64,000 nt of DNA from Nothopassalora personata (taxonomy: Eukaryota; Ascomycota; Dothideomycetes; Mycosphaerellales; Mycosphaerellaceae). How positions within the stretch are numbered: the first letter of the stretch is position 1; each line of letters starts with the position of its first letter. Positions 44,183 through 54,800 of this stretch are shown here, one piece after another. Location: assembly GCA_033816765.1 (NCBI GenBank), contig CM066288.1, positions 124,001 to 188,000 on the forward strand, in the 5' to 3' direction. The notes under the pieces are model-generated. The model worked only from the letters and a program-made list of their open reading frames with translations. It searched no databases and was not told where the DNA came from. Both the position numbers and the translations under genes were made by a program.

Positions 44183-44666
44183 ATCGCGCGTGTGTAGCTC
44201 CTGGTCTCAATGCTCGAATAAATCCAGCTGTAGCACCAGCCACACAGTATCGCGTGTGTCAGACCAATGGACACGGGAAGAACCAGATCAGGGTCGCGTG
44301 GCCGCAAATATGCTATTTGGACGATCGGTAAGTGTCAGAGTCGGATGTGAAAGGCGGTGTCGAGTTGTGGTGGGATAACTTGCTGTCGGCGCAGGAGACG
44401 CGCGCGAAGTCCAGAAGCGATGGGAGACAAGCTCGGATAAATTTGCTGCCTGAGGCTTCCAAGCGACCGGCAGCTCGTGTCTCTCGGAATTGCACGTGAA
44501 GGGAAGGGATTGCGCCAGCAACGCTTCTGATCTGCTAGAGACCCATGGCAGGCGAGCGTACATCCTCTGTTGTAGTATATGCGTATCTTGATCCTTAAAG
44601 CTGGCCTATCGATCATCAAGAACAAAATACATACTTCTATCACGATACAGACACATCGATGCCCTC
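44183..44666. promoter_or_regulatory. Divergent promoter RSC8 / GT69
   Basis: 484 bp between two start codons. No coding content; motifs not assigned. Confidence 0.4.
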
Positions 44667-45887
44667 ATGAGAGCATCCTTTTCCAGACGCAGTCCTCTGC
44701 TGCATCGTTTCCTCAACATCATAGGAATCGTTGCCACAATATGGACACTACTAGAGGTGCTGTACGTCCGCACGGCCCTCATTCGTGAGGCGTCCACTAC
44801 TCCTCCGGCCCTTGGCAGCGAACGCATCTTCATAGCCAGTATTCATTGGACGAATGAAGCCATCTTGCGAGCGCACTGGAACAAGGCTGTGGTGGAGCTG
44901 GCCAAGGCAATAGGTCCGAGTAATGTCTATGTCAGCGTGTACGAGAGTGGGAGCATCGATGACACGAAGGGAGCACTGAGGGATTTAGAAAGAGATTTGG
45001 GTAACGCGAAGATCCCACGGATGATCATATTGGACGATACGACACATCGGGATGAGATTGCCAAAGTTCCGACGGAGGCAGGCTGGATCAAGACATCTAG
45101 AGGTCGATTGGAATTGAGGAGAATACCTTACCTTGCGAGATTACGAAATATCGCATTGGAGCCCTTGGGGAAGCTTGAAGAGAAGGGCATCAAATTCGAT
45201 AAGATTTTATTCTTGAATGATGTGGTGTTTGATACAGAGGATGTGCAGACTTTGTTGGCTACACGGGATGGAGAATATGCGGCTGCTTGTTCTTTGGATT
45301 TCAAGAACGGCCATTTCTTTTACGACACTTTTGCTTTGAGAGACTCGCAGGGCCATGAGCAACTCACGCAGTCGTGGCCTTTCTTCCGATCGACACGCTC
45401 GCGACAAGCTCTCAAAGCCAGCAAACCCGTGCCTGTGACCAGCTGTTGGAATGGCATTGTGGCCATGGATTCTGCGCCCTTCTATTCGCACGAGTCGCCT
45501 CTATCCTTTCGAGGTATCTCGGACAGCCTTGCAGAGTACCATCTAGAAGGCTCAGAATGCTGCCTCATACATACCGATAATCCTCTGTCCCGCTCGAAGG
45601 GTGTCTGGCTGAATCCGAATGTCCGCGTTGGATACACTGGTTCTGCTTACGATAAGGTACACGGATCCAGCGGATCGCCCTGGATCTCTTCGTTTTCGAT
45701 CGCTTTTGGATCCTGGTCGAACCTCGTGCTTCGGATGGTGACTACCCCGTGGTTCAAGGAGCGCACCGTAAGAGGCCGGGTCCAAGCATGGAGCCGCAAG
45801 TCGTTGAGCAATGCCGAAAGTGGCGCAGAAGTCTGTCTCATCAACGAACAGCAGATTCTGATAGCTAATGGTTGGAAGCATGTATGA
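44667..45887 (+). CDS. GT69 family glycosyltransferase (CAP59/CMT1-like)
   Basis: Probable Golgi alpha-1,3-mannosyltransferase of the family that includes Cryptococcus Cap59 and Cmt1. 406 aa, single exon. Type II topology: a short basic N-terminus and one membrane anchor (NIIGIVATIWTLLEVLYV, residues 17–34). The luminal domain has IFIASIHWTNEAILRAHW near 53, VYVSVYESGSIDDTKGALRDL near 88, a DXD-like FLNDVVFDTEDV near 190, and SCWNGIVAMDSAPF near 265, all GT69 blocks. The C-terminus includes ECCLIHTDN. Acceptor substrate unknown; in plant-associated fungi it would serve cell-wall or extracellular glycan synthesis. Confident in family, not in substrate. Confidence 0.88.
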   Translation: MRASFSRRSPLLHRFLNIIGIVATIWTLLEVLYVRTALIREASTTPPALGSERIFIASIHWTNEAILRAHWNKAVVELAKAIGPSNVYVSVYESGSIDDTKGALRDLERDLGNAKIPRMIILDDTTHRDEIAKVPTEAGWIKTSRGRLELRRIPYLARLRNIALEPLGKLEEKGIKFDKILFLNDVVFDTEDVQTLLATRDGEYAAACSLDFKNGHFFYDTFALRDSQGHEQLTQSWPFFRSTRSRQALKASKPVPVTSCWNGIVAMDSAPFYSHESPLSFRGISDSLAEYHLEGSECCLIHTDNPLSRSKGVWLNPNVRVGYTGSAYDKVHGSSGSPWISSFSIAFGSWSNLVLRMVTTPWFKERTVRGRVQAWSRKSLSNAESGAEVCLINEQQILIANGWKHV

Positions 45888-47520
45888 GCACGACTTCGGG
45901 GCTGCTGGTGGTAAGGAGAAAGTGCGAACGTGGCATGGACTCTACCACTGTGATCCACTATCACCGCTTTGCGCCCACCTGTAGCTTCACCCCTGAAGGT
46001 CGCGCCCTCTGTGACAACATCCCATAGGATGACAGCAAATCCATGGCTCATGTTAAGGCTGACCGTCAATAACGTAGGATCGACAAGCTCCTTATTGATA
46101 TCTTCGCCAGCGATCGGATTCGGCGCAGATCAAAACGACAAGCTCGACCTCAGTCCCAACAAGCGAACTCATGGTGAAGCCACGTAGGGCAACGGAGTGC
46201 GGCATCGTTACTTAGCACCGCGACCGTGTCTGTGATACAACATCCCGACACATCGGGTGGTCTTACGTTAACTTGGTTCCGAGGGACATATCAGGATCTT
46301 ACCCAATCCAGGCGCTTTTGTTCCCCAATGCAATCAGGTGCAGCTATGCTAGCGAAATATCCTGCACGCTTCCGATTATTCGGGACCATCTGAGGCCACT
46401 CTGTCGACATTCTTTCGGAATAATATTCCCAATCACGGCATCGTCCGGTTGGTCCTTAAGTGATGTGATGTATCGCGCCACGGGAATCTCCTATCCTCAT
46501 CTGTCGCAGGCAGAGAACTCTCCATGGTATGAGTAGCCTGGTCTGTGGCCTCCTGCGATTGCGACCTCCAGATCAGGCATTGTAATTCGCAGAGGCTCTA
46601 CAGCGGAATTGGAACCGATATGCTCGCCGATCTACGTTAAGCGTAACCCGAAAAATTATGATAAGTCGCCATCGAGGTCGCGGCCGCATGAGGGGATAGC
46701 ACTGAAGCTCTCGGCAGTCTGGTCGACAACAATTAATAGCAAGCATATGAACAGCGAACACCAGGTGAAGAGGGCGAAATCCTGTATTGGCCGGGTCCTT
46801 AGCGCTCAGACATCCATGAGATTTAACCGGGCTTTAAGAATCATTGTGCGTTTGCCCGATCCGTTGACAACAAAGGGAGCTGCCCTTGTACCCATCATGA
46901 ACCCCTGGGAAAGTTATTGTCTTATCGTAAGGCTATTGTTCATAGAGCAAAACAGAAAGGTTGGATCTAAATTGGAGCCAATGAGAGCGGATGATCTCAC
47001 GGCAACGAGTGCGGCTGTCAGTCAATATAGCCTGCCGCTTGACTCGGGGCAGGCCGGACATGACGACCGAATCTTAATCACAATTCAACTTCAATTCCTG
47101 GACTTCAAGCTCAATCATTATGATTACGAAATACTCTTCAGATCACCTTGGAGCACCCTTCGTCAGCTGGATCAGAGATGGATATTCCTCGGGTCACTGT
47201 GCATTGCACGTCTTCGGACACTTCGGTGATAACGGATCTACCATGTGGCTACCATACCAAGTCTGCTTTATTGTCGAAGTGCTGTCTGGCGTGTAGCAAT
47301 TTGAACTTGCCACGTCCGCCTGCACAGCGACATCAGGCCGCATGCGGAATTCTTAGCAGCCTTTAGTGCAAGTGCATGCTCGTGATCGAACGACGCCTCG
47401 GCATTGACAGCCAAAGCACAAGGTATTGCAAGGTGCCACGATGAACAGAAAACGATAAAGAGATCCAAAAGCGTGTAGACTGACGTGTGCAAACTGTCGA
47501 TGATGAAACTTGAAATGTAA
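45888..47520. other. Gene-poor stretch next to the MITE
   Basis: 1.6 kb of lower-GC sequence than its surroundings. The only long frame is 46609..47229 (plus, 206 codons), which has no domain or family I recognise and no conserved-looking motif. I treat it as unsupported. The stretch may be decayed transposon sequence, but I see no terminal repeats of its own. Confidence 0.35.
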
Positions 47521-47529
47521 GTTAGTGTT
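47521..47529. repeat. Target site duplication, left copy
   Basis: GTTAGTGTT, identical to 48070..48078 on the other side of the MITE. Confidence 0.75.
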
Positions 47530-48069
47530 ACGGTCAAATACTCCCATGGGGACAATCATGTCGTTTATTACTCCCATAGGGACTTATTTTCGAAAATTGC
47601 TCCCATAGGGACTTATAGGGATGCCAAATTACTGCTATAGGGACACATTATGGCAAGTAGACACCCTTCTTGCGACGACCGCGCTAACATTCTGCACTAT
47701 GTCGACAGCTAATATAGACTTACATTTCACCCATCCTATTACGTCTTATACTTGAAGTAAATAGGTCATAGGTCTGTACCCGTATACAAGGCGATTAAAT
47801 AGCGGTCTTTCTTTCCTCTTCGTAGACATAATTAAGACACACATATTATATCTAATCTGCAGCAACAATAGCTACCTATGTTGTAAGTGCGGAATTTTTA
47901 CTTTTTGCAAATTTATATATAGGTACTGCTGCAAGCCTGAAGGCTGCCATAATGTGTCCCTATGGCAGCAGTTTGGCATCCCGATAAGTCCCCATAGGAG
48001 TAATTTTTGAGAATGAGTACCTCTGGCAACAATAAACGACATAATTGTCCCCATGGGAGTAATTCACCG
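47530..48069. mobile_element. 540 bp MITE with long TIRs and 9 bp TSD (Mutator-like)
   Basis: Non-autonomous DNA transposon. Terminal inverted repeats of about 125 bp (47530..47655 and 47945..48069) start with a variant of CGGTSAAWTACTCCC and differ by scattered substitutions. Within each TIR a near-palindromic TCCCATRGGGA motif recurs several times, followed by CTTAT. The roughly 290 bp interior is AT-rich and has no coding capacity. A perfect 9 bp duplication (GTTAGTGTT) flanks it. The long TIRs and 9 bp TSD suit the Mutator/MULE superfamily, but no transposase is present, so the superfamily call is inference. Confidence 0.85.
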
Positions 48070-48078
48070 GTTAGTGTT
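48070..48078. repeat. Target site duplication, right copy
   Basis: GTTAGTGTT, identical to 47521..47529. Confidence 0.75.
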
Positions 48079-48149
48079 GGATGACAAGATTGGGCGATAC
48101 TAAGCTCTCAAAATCACAATCAAGGCGATGGAGAGCAGCCCTTTCGTAT

Positions 48150-48219
48150 GTAAGGAAATGGAAGGGTTCTGGGCACCTTGCAACATCTACTGACCTTGAA
48201 CCTTTTGCTTTTCGGTCAG
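48150..48219 (+). repeat. Orphan introner-like element
   Basis: 70 bases, with a GTAAGGAAAT start, GGAAGGGTTCTGGGCACCTT, the core ACATCTACTGACCTTGAACC and a GTCAG end. The core is base-identical to PLD intron 5 over 20 bases, and most of the 5' part matches PLD introns 4 and 5. It lies in no supported gene; the nearest gene, the F-box gene, runs on the other strand. It may be a relic intron of a dead plus-strand gene or an insertion outside genes. Confidence 0.65.
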
Positions 48220-48379
48220 GCTTAAGGAGAACAATGCCAGTATGGGAAACCACCACCAACGTCGCAGGTGCTTGCTATGGATGTACAACTTTTGAATCTG
48301 CTTGTGCTTGTTCAGAAAGCTGGGGGTAGCTTGGACGTTATCCACATCGACTTTGGACCAGATCAAGGTCTCCAGGCGT

Positions 48380-49225
48380 TCACATGGATCGCAGCGCAGA
48401 CAGCTCATAGGGATCGAAATCTTGGTGGCTAAAACTGCGGTGAAATGGCGTGCAGATATTGAGGTGGAGGGTGCGGAGTGACCACGACGGTCCTGCCAGC
48501 ACGAGCGGAGTCAGGACTGGTACACGTGAGCGTTTGAGGTGTTGGATCGGCGTTACTCTGAGCATCGAGAAGAATCCTTGATTGACATCGTATTGATCAT
48601 GCCAGGAGAGACTTTCTATATGCGGCGGCATAGCTGTAGCGATGGCCATAAGAAGTCGATCTCGATAGGCGATGTAGACCTTACTCGCTTGATGCTGCAA
48701 CTTCTGACGTTCTCCTCGGCTCATGGAGCTGGCGGATGGTCCCCAGATGGAATTGTAGAGGTCGTGGTGATTCGCCCTTACCCAGTCTGGGCGGGAAGCG
48801 ACGGTAACATGCCGAATACAGGTCGATATTGTAGGTGTTTCCGGCACACCACTGCTTTCCGGAGCCGCAGCACGCCTCGCAGTGCCTCGCGCAGCGACTT
48901 CCTTCAAGAGGTGATCGAGCAAACTTCGACAGTTGTTGCCATAATCGAAGTGGACCTCACAAAACTGCCTCGTGCGGGCGAGCTGTCTGCATTCTATGTT
49001 GACAAGAGCCATATTCGCGAGGGCCGAGTGATGATTGCCCAGGAATTCCACAATATCGGCAAGTAATTCAGTCGGGAGCTGCAGCAAGCGACTCGTGGAA
49101 TTCCGGCTGCGTCGCATGGTTCGATCGAGCAACAGAGCATTCCTCTGGCCTCGGGACTTGCCGAAGTCGTCTCGTCCGTTGCCGCTTAACGCCTCCATCA
49201 TGAGGTCCGAGACGTCGCCGTCCAT
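48380..49225 (-). CDS. F-box protein, 3' end probably frameshifted
   Basis: 281-codon frame with an F-box near residue 46 (LLQLPTELLADIVEFLGNH), expected to bind Skp1 in an SCF ubiquitin ligase. The rest resembles the F-box proteins with poorly conserved C-terminal leucine-rich parts that are numerous in Dothideomycetes. The frame ends at ...YELSALRSM. The overlapping minus frame (48408 down to about 48245) continues with protein-like text, CDPCERLETLIWSKVDV and LNKHKQIQKLYIHSKHL, as expected for the missing C-terminus. A single-base indel near 48395–48410 would join them. It is therefore either a truncated protein or a young pseudogene. The MITE and the orphan intron-like element lie just downstream. 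Substrate unknown. Confidence 0.65.
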   Translation of the reverse strand: MDGDVSDLMMEALSGNGRDDFGKSRGQRNALLLDRTMRRSRNSTSRLLQLPTELLADIVEFLGNHHSALANMALVNIECRQLARTRQFCEVHFDYGNNCRSLLDHLLKEVAARGTARRAAAPESSGVPETPTISTCIRHVTVASRPDWVRANHHDLYNSIWGPSASSMSRGERQKLQHQASKVYIAYRDRLLMAIATAMPPHIESLSWHDQYDVNQGFFSMLRVTPIQHLKRSRVPVLTPLVLAGPSWSLRTLHLNICTPFHRSFSHQDFDPYELSALRSM

Positions 49226-49617
49226 GGTTGTATGTTTTGGTTGCTATGTTGCTATGCTCAGGAGAACGATTAAACGAAGGCAAAGAATTCAACAGCGACA
49301 CTGTTCGTGTTGCTAAGCCACGAGAGTCTGTTTCACAGGGGAGCTCTGAAGAACAGCCAGAGTACCAACTTCTCATATAGTGATGGTGATAGGATAGATG
49401 CCAATGAGAAGCGCAAGATGTGAGGTGCGGGCTATCTTAGTAAGCAGACAGGCGGGTCATTCCGAAAGTTCTTGCCAAGTCCACTCATCTTTTCGAAGTA
49501 ACGAGGACCTCTACGATTGCACCGGCCAGTTACTCGCACCACACAGCAGTCACGGTACGAACGCATTCCCTCGACACCGAATATTCTCGACGACGAATAC
49601 TAATTTCCTCGGTGAAG
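49226..49617. promoter_or_regulatory. Divergent region F-box gene / RPL32 promoter
   Basis: 392 bp between the F-box ATG and the RPL32 ATG, presumed to carry the strong RPL32 promoter. No motif assigned. Confidence 0.4.
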
Positions 49618-50195
49618 ATGGTCGCCGCAAAGCCACACGTCCCGATCGTGAAGAAGCGCACTGCGCGCTTCAACCGCCACCAGTCCGATCGCTTTATGCG
49701 AGTCGACCCATCGTGGAGAAAGCCAAAAGGTATCGACAACCGTGTCCGCAGACGCTTCAGCGGTCAGGCTGCTATGCCAAAGGTGCGTTGATACCGGGAT
49801 CAGAAGATATGGGGCATCCGATAGAATGGTTAAAGATTCGGCACAAGAAGGGCATTGCGTGCTTGGAGATACATGCCATGGGTGCTGACCGGCATACCGC
49901 AACAGATCGGCTACGGTAGCAACAGGAAGACCCGCCACATGATGCCTTCCGGCCACAAGGCCTTCCTCGTCAACAACACCCGCGACCTCGAGCTCCTCCT
50001 CATGCACAACCGAACTTACGCCGCAGAGTGAGTACAATCAGAGACAATGCATGCAGGAAGTCAGAAATACTGACTTCATACCCTAGGATCGCACACGCTG
50101 TGTCGTCGCGCAAGAGGATAGAGATTGTCGCACGTGCCAAGCAGCTTGGTGTCAAGGTCACTAACGGCAAGGCCAAGATCACCACCGAGTCGTAA
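49618..50195 (+). CDS. RPL32: 60S ribosomal protein L32 (eL32)
   Basis: Structural protein of the large ribosomal subunit. Exons 49618..49782, 49906..50027 and 50087..50195 give 131 aa, the family length. Recognisable text: [58 protein letters not shown], then [21 protein letters not shown]. Splice sites: GTGCGT to CAACAG (123 bases) and GTGAGT to CCCTAG (59 bases). The start ATG sits just after GGTGAAG. A longer shadow frame in another phase covers exon 1 and should not be called. Very confident. Confidence 0.96.
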
Positions 50196-50464
50196 ACGCA
50201 TACCCCGACACGGAAATGGGATTCTTTATGCTGGCTACGTGACAAGGTGATGGTTGAGCAGGCGGGAACGGGAAACGGCGTCTGATAGGTGCAATTGCGG
50301 GATTGCATTTCGTAGCTGGCCATAACCACTGTATGAGTGAGCCGGTTTTGTCTGCATGAAAAACGCCGCCAACGCCTTCGCTATAGCGCTACAGTGGAGA
50401 AAGGTACATAGCGCATCAAGTCGTGTGAAAGCAAAGAAAACAGCTTGAACTCTCAGACTTGACA

Positions 50465-51196
50465 TCAACCCTCCTCCATAGCGCCTGCATTAGCTTGCGA
50501 ATCGACCTCTGTCACGTCCTGAGTCGCAGCACTCCAATATGCCAGAACCTGCACCTTGAACTCCGCCATGGCCACACCGAACTGCTTCAAGAGCGCTGTC
50601 TGATGGCTGTTCATCTCCTTGCCCTCCTCGCACACAACGTACTCCTGGTCCAGAATGACCTTACCCTTCTCCAGTCTTGTCGGCATTCCCCACTTTCTGA
50701 CAGTGACTTCCAGTGAGTGCGGCAGCGGCACATCTTCCTCCACTGGCACCTCACCACCTCTGCTGTGCACAATGCCCGCCGGCACTGTAAACGTCCTATC
50801 CGCAACCGTCCCAGCCCTCGCGAAATCCACCTCCACAAACCTCTCGAAGTACTCCAAGATCTCACTGGGCGCCCTGTTCGTGCACAGCAATCCCACATTC
50901 CCCTTCAAATGAGGCGATAGCTTGTGGAGTCCTGGTGCGTGCTCGTCTTCTGGTGATGTTCCCAGCGCCTTGGCCATTACTTTGGTCTTGCCGAAGAACA
51001 TACGCGAGTCGCTGAAATGTTGACGCACGTCTTTGAGGTAGGTATTGCGCATGTTGTCGACGGAAAAGGTGAAGATGTGAGCATATTCGTCGGCGGCGGC
51101 TTGGACTGCGGCGAAGAGGGTTGCGCATTTCTCTTTGGAGGCTTTCTTTTGGACGACGGAAGTGTGGACGACGCGGGCACGTTTTGATTTGGGCAT
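50465..51196 (-). CDS. MRT4: Ribosome assembly factor MRT4
   Basis: Nucleolar paralogue of P0 (uL10) that holds the stalk site during 60S assembly and is exchanged for P0 later. 243 aa, single exon. N-terminus MPKSKRARVVHTSVVQKK is basic; conserved blocks are FTFSVDNMRNTYLKDVRQHF near 43, FFGKTKVMAKALG near 67, and LLCTNRAPSEILEYFERF near 103. The distinctive Mrt4 insertion/second domain follows (DFARAGTVADRTFTVPAG, PHSLEVTVRKWGMPTRLEKG). The acidic P0 tail is absent, as expected for Mrt4. It converges with RPL32 across 269 bp. Confidence 0.95.
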   Translation of the reverse strand: MPKSKRARVVHTSVVQKKASKEKCATLFAAVQAAADEYAHIFTFSVDNMRNTYLKDVRQHFSDSRMFFGKTKVMAKALGTSPEDEHAPGLHKLSPHLKGNVGLLCTNRAPSEILEYFERFVEVDFARAGTVADRTFTVPAGIVHSRGGEVPVEEDVPLPHSLEVTVRKWGMPTRLEKGKVILDQEYVVCEEGKEMNSHQTALLKQFGVAMAEFKVQVLAYWSAATQDVTEVDSQANAGAMEEG

Positions 51197-51812
51197 GGTG
51201 TCGGGTCGGTTGTGTTGTGGAAATTCCGAGTGTGCTTCGATGCTGGAGAAAAATTGCTGTACAACGTGTATGAAGTGGTCGAGTTTGCTAGAGCTCTACC
51301 TAGGTAGACATTGATGTCTCTAAATTTCTTGAAGATGGGAATTGACGCTAGCTCGAGTCCTCGTCCTGGATGGGGGAGCCTCAGGCACGAAGTCTTCTAC
51401 GCGGTTCTTTATACTGACTGACCAGACGCTCCGTCCTACAATCTCAATCTGTCCCTTCTTCTGCGCTCTATGGCGTCTTGCATCGACGGCGGTTTGCTCA
51501 TCTGGCATAATCATTCCGATGTTGCGTGAGTAAGTCGCCACGAACCAGCCGCCGCCCGGCCGTCTCCACCAGCAGATCGTTTGGACGCGTGTTGATGCAG
51601 AATTTCCCGCGTGCATCATGCCTTCTCACGCTTACTAAGTATCAAGATGCATGCATGCTTCAATTTTGGAATGCATTGATGATACTGGCTGGCACGCCAT
51701 ATTACGGCTGCAGCAGAAGCATAACGCTTGTTCGATAGAACTATCTAAGCTGGACCACACCGGAGTTTGAGTCGCGACGACGACAGTGTGGTGATCGGGA
51801 TCCAGGAGCATC
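51197..51812. promoter_or_regulatory. Divergent region MRT4 / DUF2421 transporter
   Basis: 616 bp between start codons. A 99-codon minus-strand frame (51320..51619) has no similarity I recognise and is not supported as a gene. Confidence 0.4.
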
Positions 51813-54800
51813 ATGTCGACGAATCAACACCAGGACCAATGGGAGACCAATGGCGCTGCTAACGGACATGAGAAAGCGTCGCCGCCCAGCCCCATCTCGA
51901 GACGAGATACTGTAGAGGATGCATCGCAACCGCAGCCCGAGGCGGACAAGGCCTCGCTACTCGAGAAGCTCAAATCATTATGGGCCAAGACCGGAATCGA
52001 CCGCAGAACTTACCTGTCTATGTTCAAGGGCGCCCTGGCACCGACTATATCTTTGGCCCTCTACCAGGCAGATGCTTTTGCTGAGTTCTATACCACACTT
52101 GGATACGTAGTGATTATCATGACAATCCTACCAGTGGTACGCCTAGAAACTCATTGCCTTGAGACATCCTGAGACAGAGAGAATGGTTCTAATTGTCGTT
52201 CCAACAGGTGATTATGCCGAGGGCCAAATTCCTGCAGACAATGCTGATCAACATCACCTTCGTTTGTCTGGGATGTGCGACTGCGCTACTTGCCATGTTC
52301 TGTGCTGTGAAGGCGAGAGTCAATAGTGTAGGCAATCTCGGGCCTGGAACTGGTGGAGCAGGAACATCTGGCCAAGCAGCTCAAGGCGCGGCTACTGCTC
52401 GCTACAATTCTTCTGGTTCTGCGGTAGCTGGACTATGGTTGTTCGTATTGATATACGTGATCAGTGTCATCCGGGGCAAGAATCCTCAATACACCATCCC
52501 ATGTATCATGTGGGCAGTTTTGGCAAACGTATCGATGACGTGAGTAAATTGAATGTTCCTAGGCACCATTGCATATCTTAGACATCTACTGACCTCAACC
52601 CCCGTGCTTTTAGGTACGCTCCACAGTTCAGTACGATGGTTCAGGCCGAGGCTTTCATCCAAAAGCTTTTGATCTCCTTCCTGACTGGCTTTGCTGTGGC
52701 AGCAGGAGTGTCATTGTTGGTTTTTCCGTTAACGAGTCGACAGATCGTCTTCAAGGAGATGAATGGCTACCTCTCCGCGATCCGTGGTGCCGTGAAAAGC
52801 AATCTCGAGTACATGCACAGCTTGGAAGAGACAGACATGTTCGCAGCTCAGAAGACCAACACAGCTGGTGAGAAGCCTCCTCGAAGCAAAGAGGCCCAGG
52901 ATGTAAAGCAAAAGATGCAAGCACTTGCTGGGCTGCATTCTAAGCTGTCAACTGATCTTCCCTTTGCCAAGCGAGAGATCGCGTTGGGCAAACTCGGCCC
53001 TGATGATCTTCAGGAGCTGTTTCGCCTGTTTCGACTGGTCATGATACCCACCGCTGGCTTGTCCAGTATGTCGGACATTTTCGACCGCATCGCCGACGAG
53101 CAAGGTTGGGACAAGTCGGTTGACTACTCGCATGCCACAGTCGAGGAAGCGCGCAACGAAGACGAGAAGATGCGAATCGAGGCCGTGAACGAGTGGCACG
53201 AACTGATGAAACTTCTTCGGCAGCCGTTTGAACGCATAACTCAGACGATCGATGACGGCCTGCTGCATGTCTTGCTTACTCTACAGCTGATACCGCGACT
53301 CAAGAGCTCAGCGACTGGTGCTGATATCGAAGCAGACGGCGCTGATCCGAAGCCAGGCGACAAGGGATATACATCCATCTTCGACCAGCAGTCGCGTGCG
53401 TTCCTCGAGAGCAAGAAGGTCATACTTCGTGGATGGTGCTACATACACAATATAGATCTTCCGGAGAATTTCTTCGAGAATACAGATCAAGGGGATTCCA
53501 GAGCGCCAGCATGGATGCAGGAAGGTATACATTCCGTGCCGCATCGAAGACTGCGGAAACAGCTATTCCTGTGTCTATACATCGAGTTCCTGCTTTTGAC
53601 GATTAGCAAGCGCCTTCACCAGCTCATGGTTGCTGCTGACCACTTTCGAGACAGCGGTAAGCTGAGCAAGACGCGGCTAGTTGTGCCGGGATACAAGCGG
53701 TTACGAAAGTGGCTGTTAAGTCTCGTTGCCGAGCAGCGCGAAGACACCCACGGTGAAAATGACATGAATGCGAACGACCAGAATACCACCACCGTATACC
53801 TCGGTGATGCTTATAAGAAGAAAAAGGACCCAGAGCACTTGCCACCGCAAAACCTCTGGGAGCACCTCGGAAACCATCTCAGGAACATCGCACACTTCTT
53901 TGCCTCTCCTGCGTCCGCTTTCGGCTTTCGTTGTGCCTGCGCAACCATGACGATCGCTATCGTGAATTATTTACGAGACACGCAGACCTTCTTCACTACG
54001 CAAAGGCTATTCTGGGCACAGATCATGGTTTCCATTGCGATGTCTCCCTCAGCTGGTCAAAGTCTGCGCGGATTTTTCTTCAGGTACGTGGTTGAGTGGC
54101 TTCAGGCACCGGGCGGTAGTCCCGAACTCGTCGGAGTCTTCGAGACGCGGACTGCTTGACGCGCTACACTTTCCTGTCTACACTGTAGTCTCAAACATTG
54201 CCCCGTGCTTGTTGAGCATAGCTGACATCGTTATCTTTGCAGGTTGTTCGGCACATTCCTAGCCTTGATCGCTGCCTGGCTTGCATACTACATCGTAGAT
54301 GGCCACACAGCCGGCGTTATTGTCTTGTTCTTCGTTGCTTTGCACGGGGGCGTCTACATACTGCTGAAATACCCGCAGTACACACCGATTGGCATGATAA
54401 GCCAAGTCACTGTTGGTCTCATCATTGGCTATGAACTACAGGTACAAAAGTTGGGTGTGGCAGTAGCGACTTCCAATGGACAGGCCTACTACCCAATCTA
54501 TGAGCTTGGCCCAATTAGACTTGCGACAGTCGCCGCAGGCCTGTTCGTTGCCTGGATATGGACCATCTTCCCTTACCCCATCTCGGAGCATAATCAAGTC
54601 CGCAAGAACCTTGGATCTGCGCTCTATCTGCTGGCCAATTATTACTCCGTGACACATGAGACAGTCCGTCTGCGATTGCGCGGTGAGATGGGCGACATGG
54701 CTTTGAAGGATAGCCCTGGTCGAAGACTGGACAAGGCACGAAATAAGCTCTTTGGCAAAGCGAATCTAACTATTCAAGGCCTGCGCGCCCAGTCTGCGTT

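Noticed and set aside
46609..47229. 206-codon frame in the gene-poor stretch
   Set aside because: No recognisable motif or family, no supporting splice or neighbour context; kept only as a note.
49398..49919. 173-codon plus-strand frame
   Set aside because: Overlaps RPL32 exon 1 in a different phase and runs into its intron; not conserved.
51320..51619. 99-codon minus-strand frame between MRT4 and the transporter
   Set aside because: No similarity recognised and it lies in a divergent promoter.
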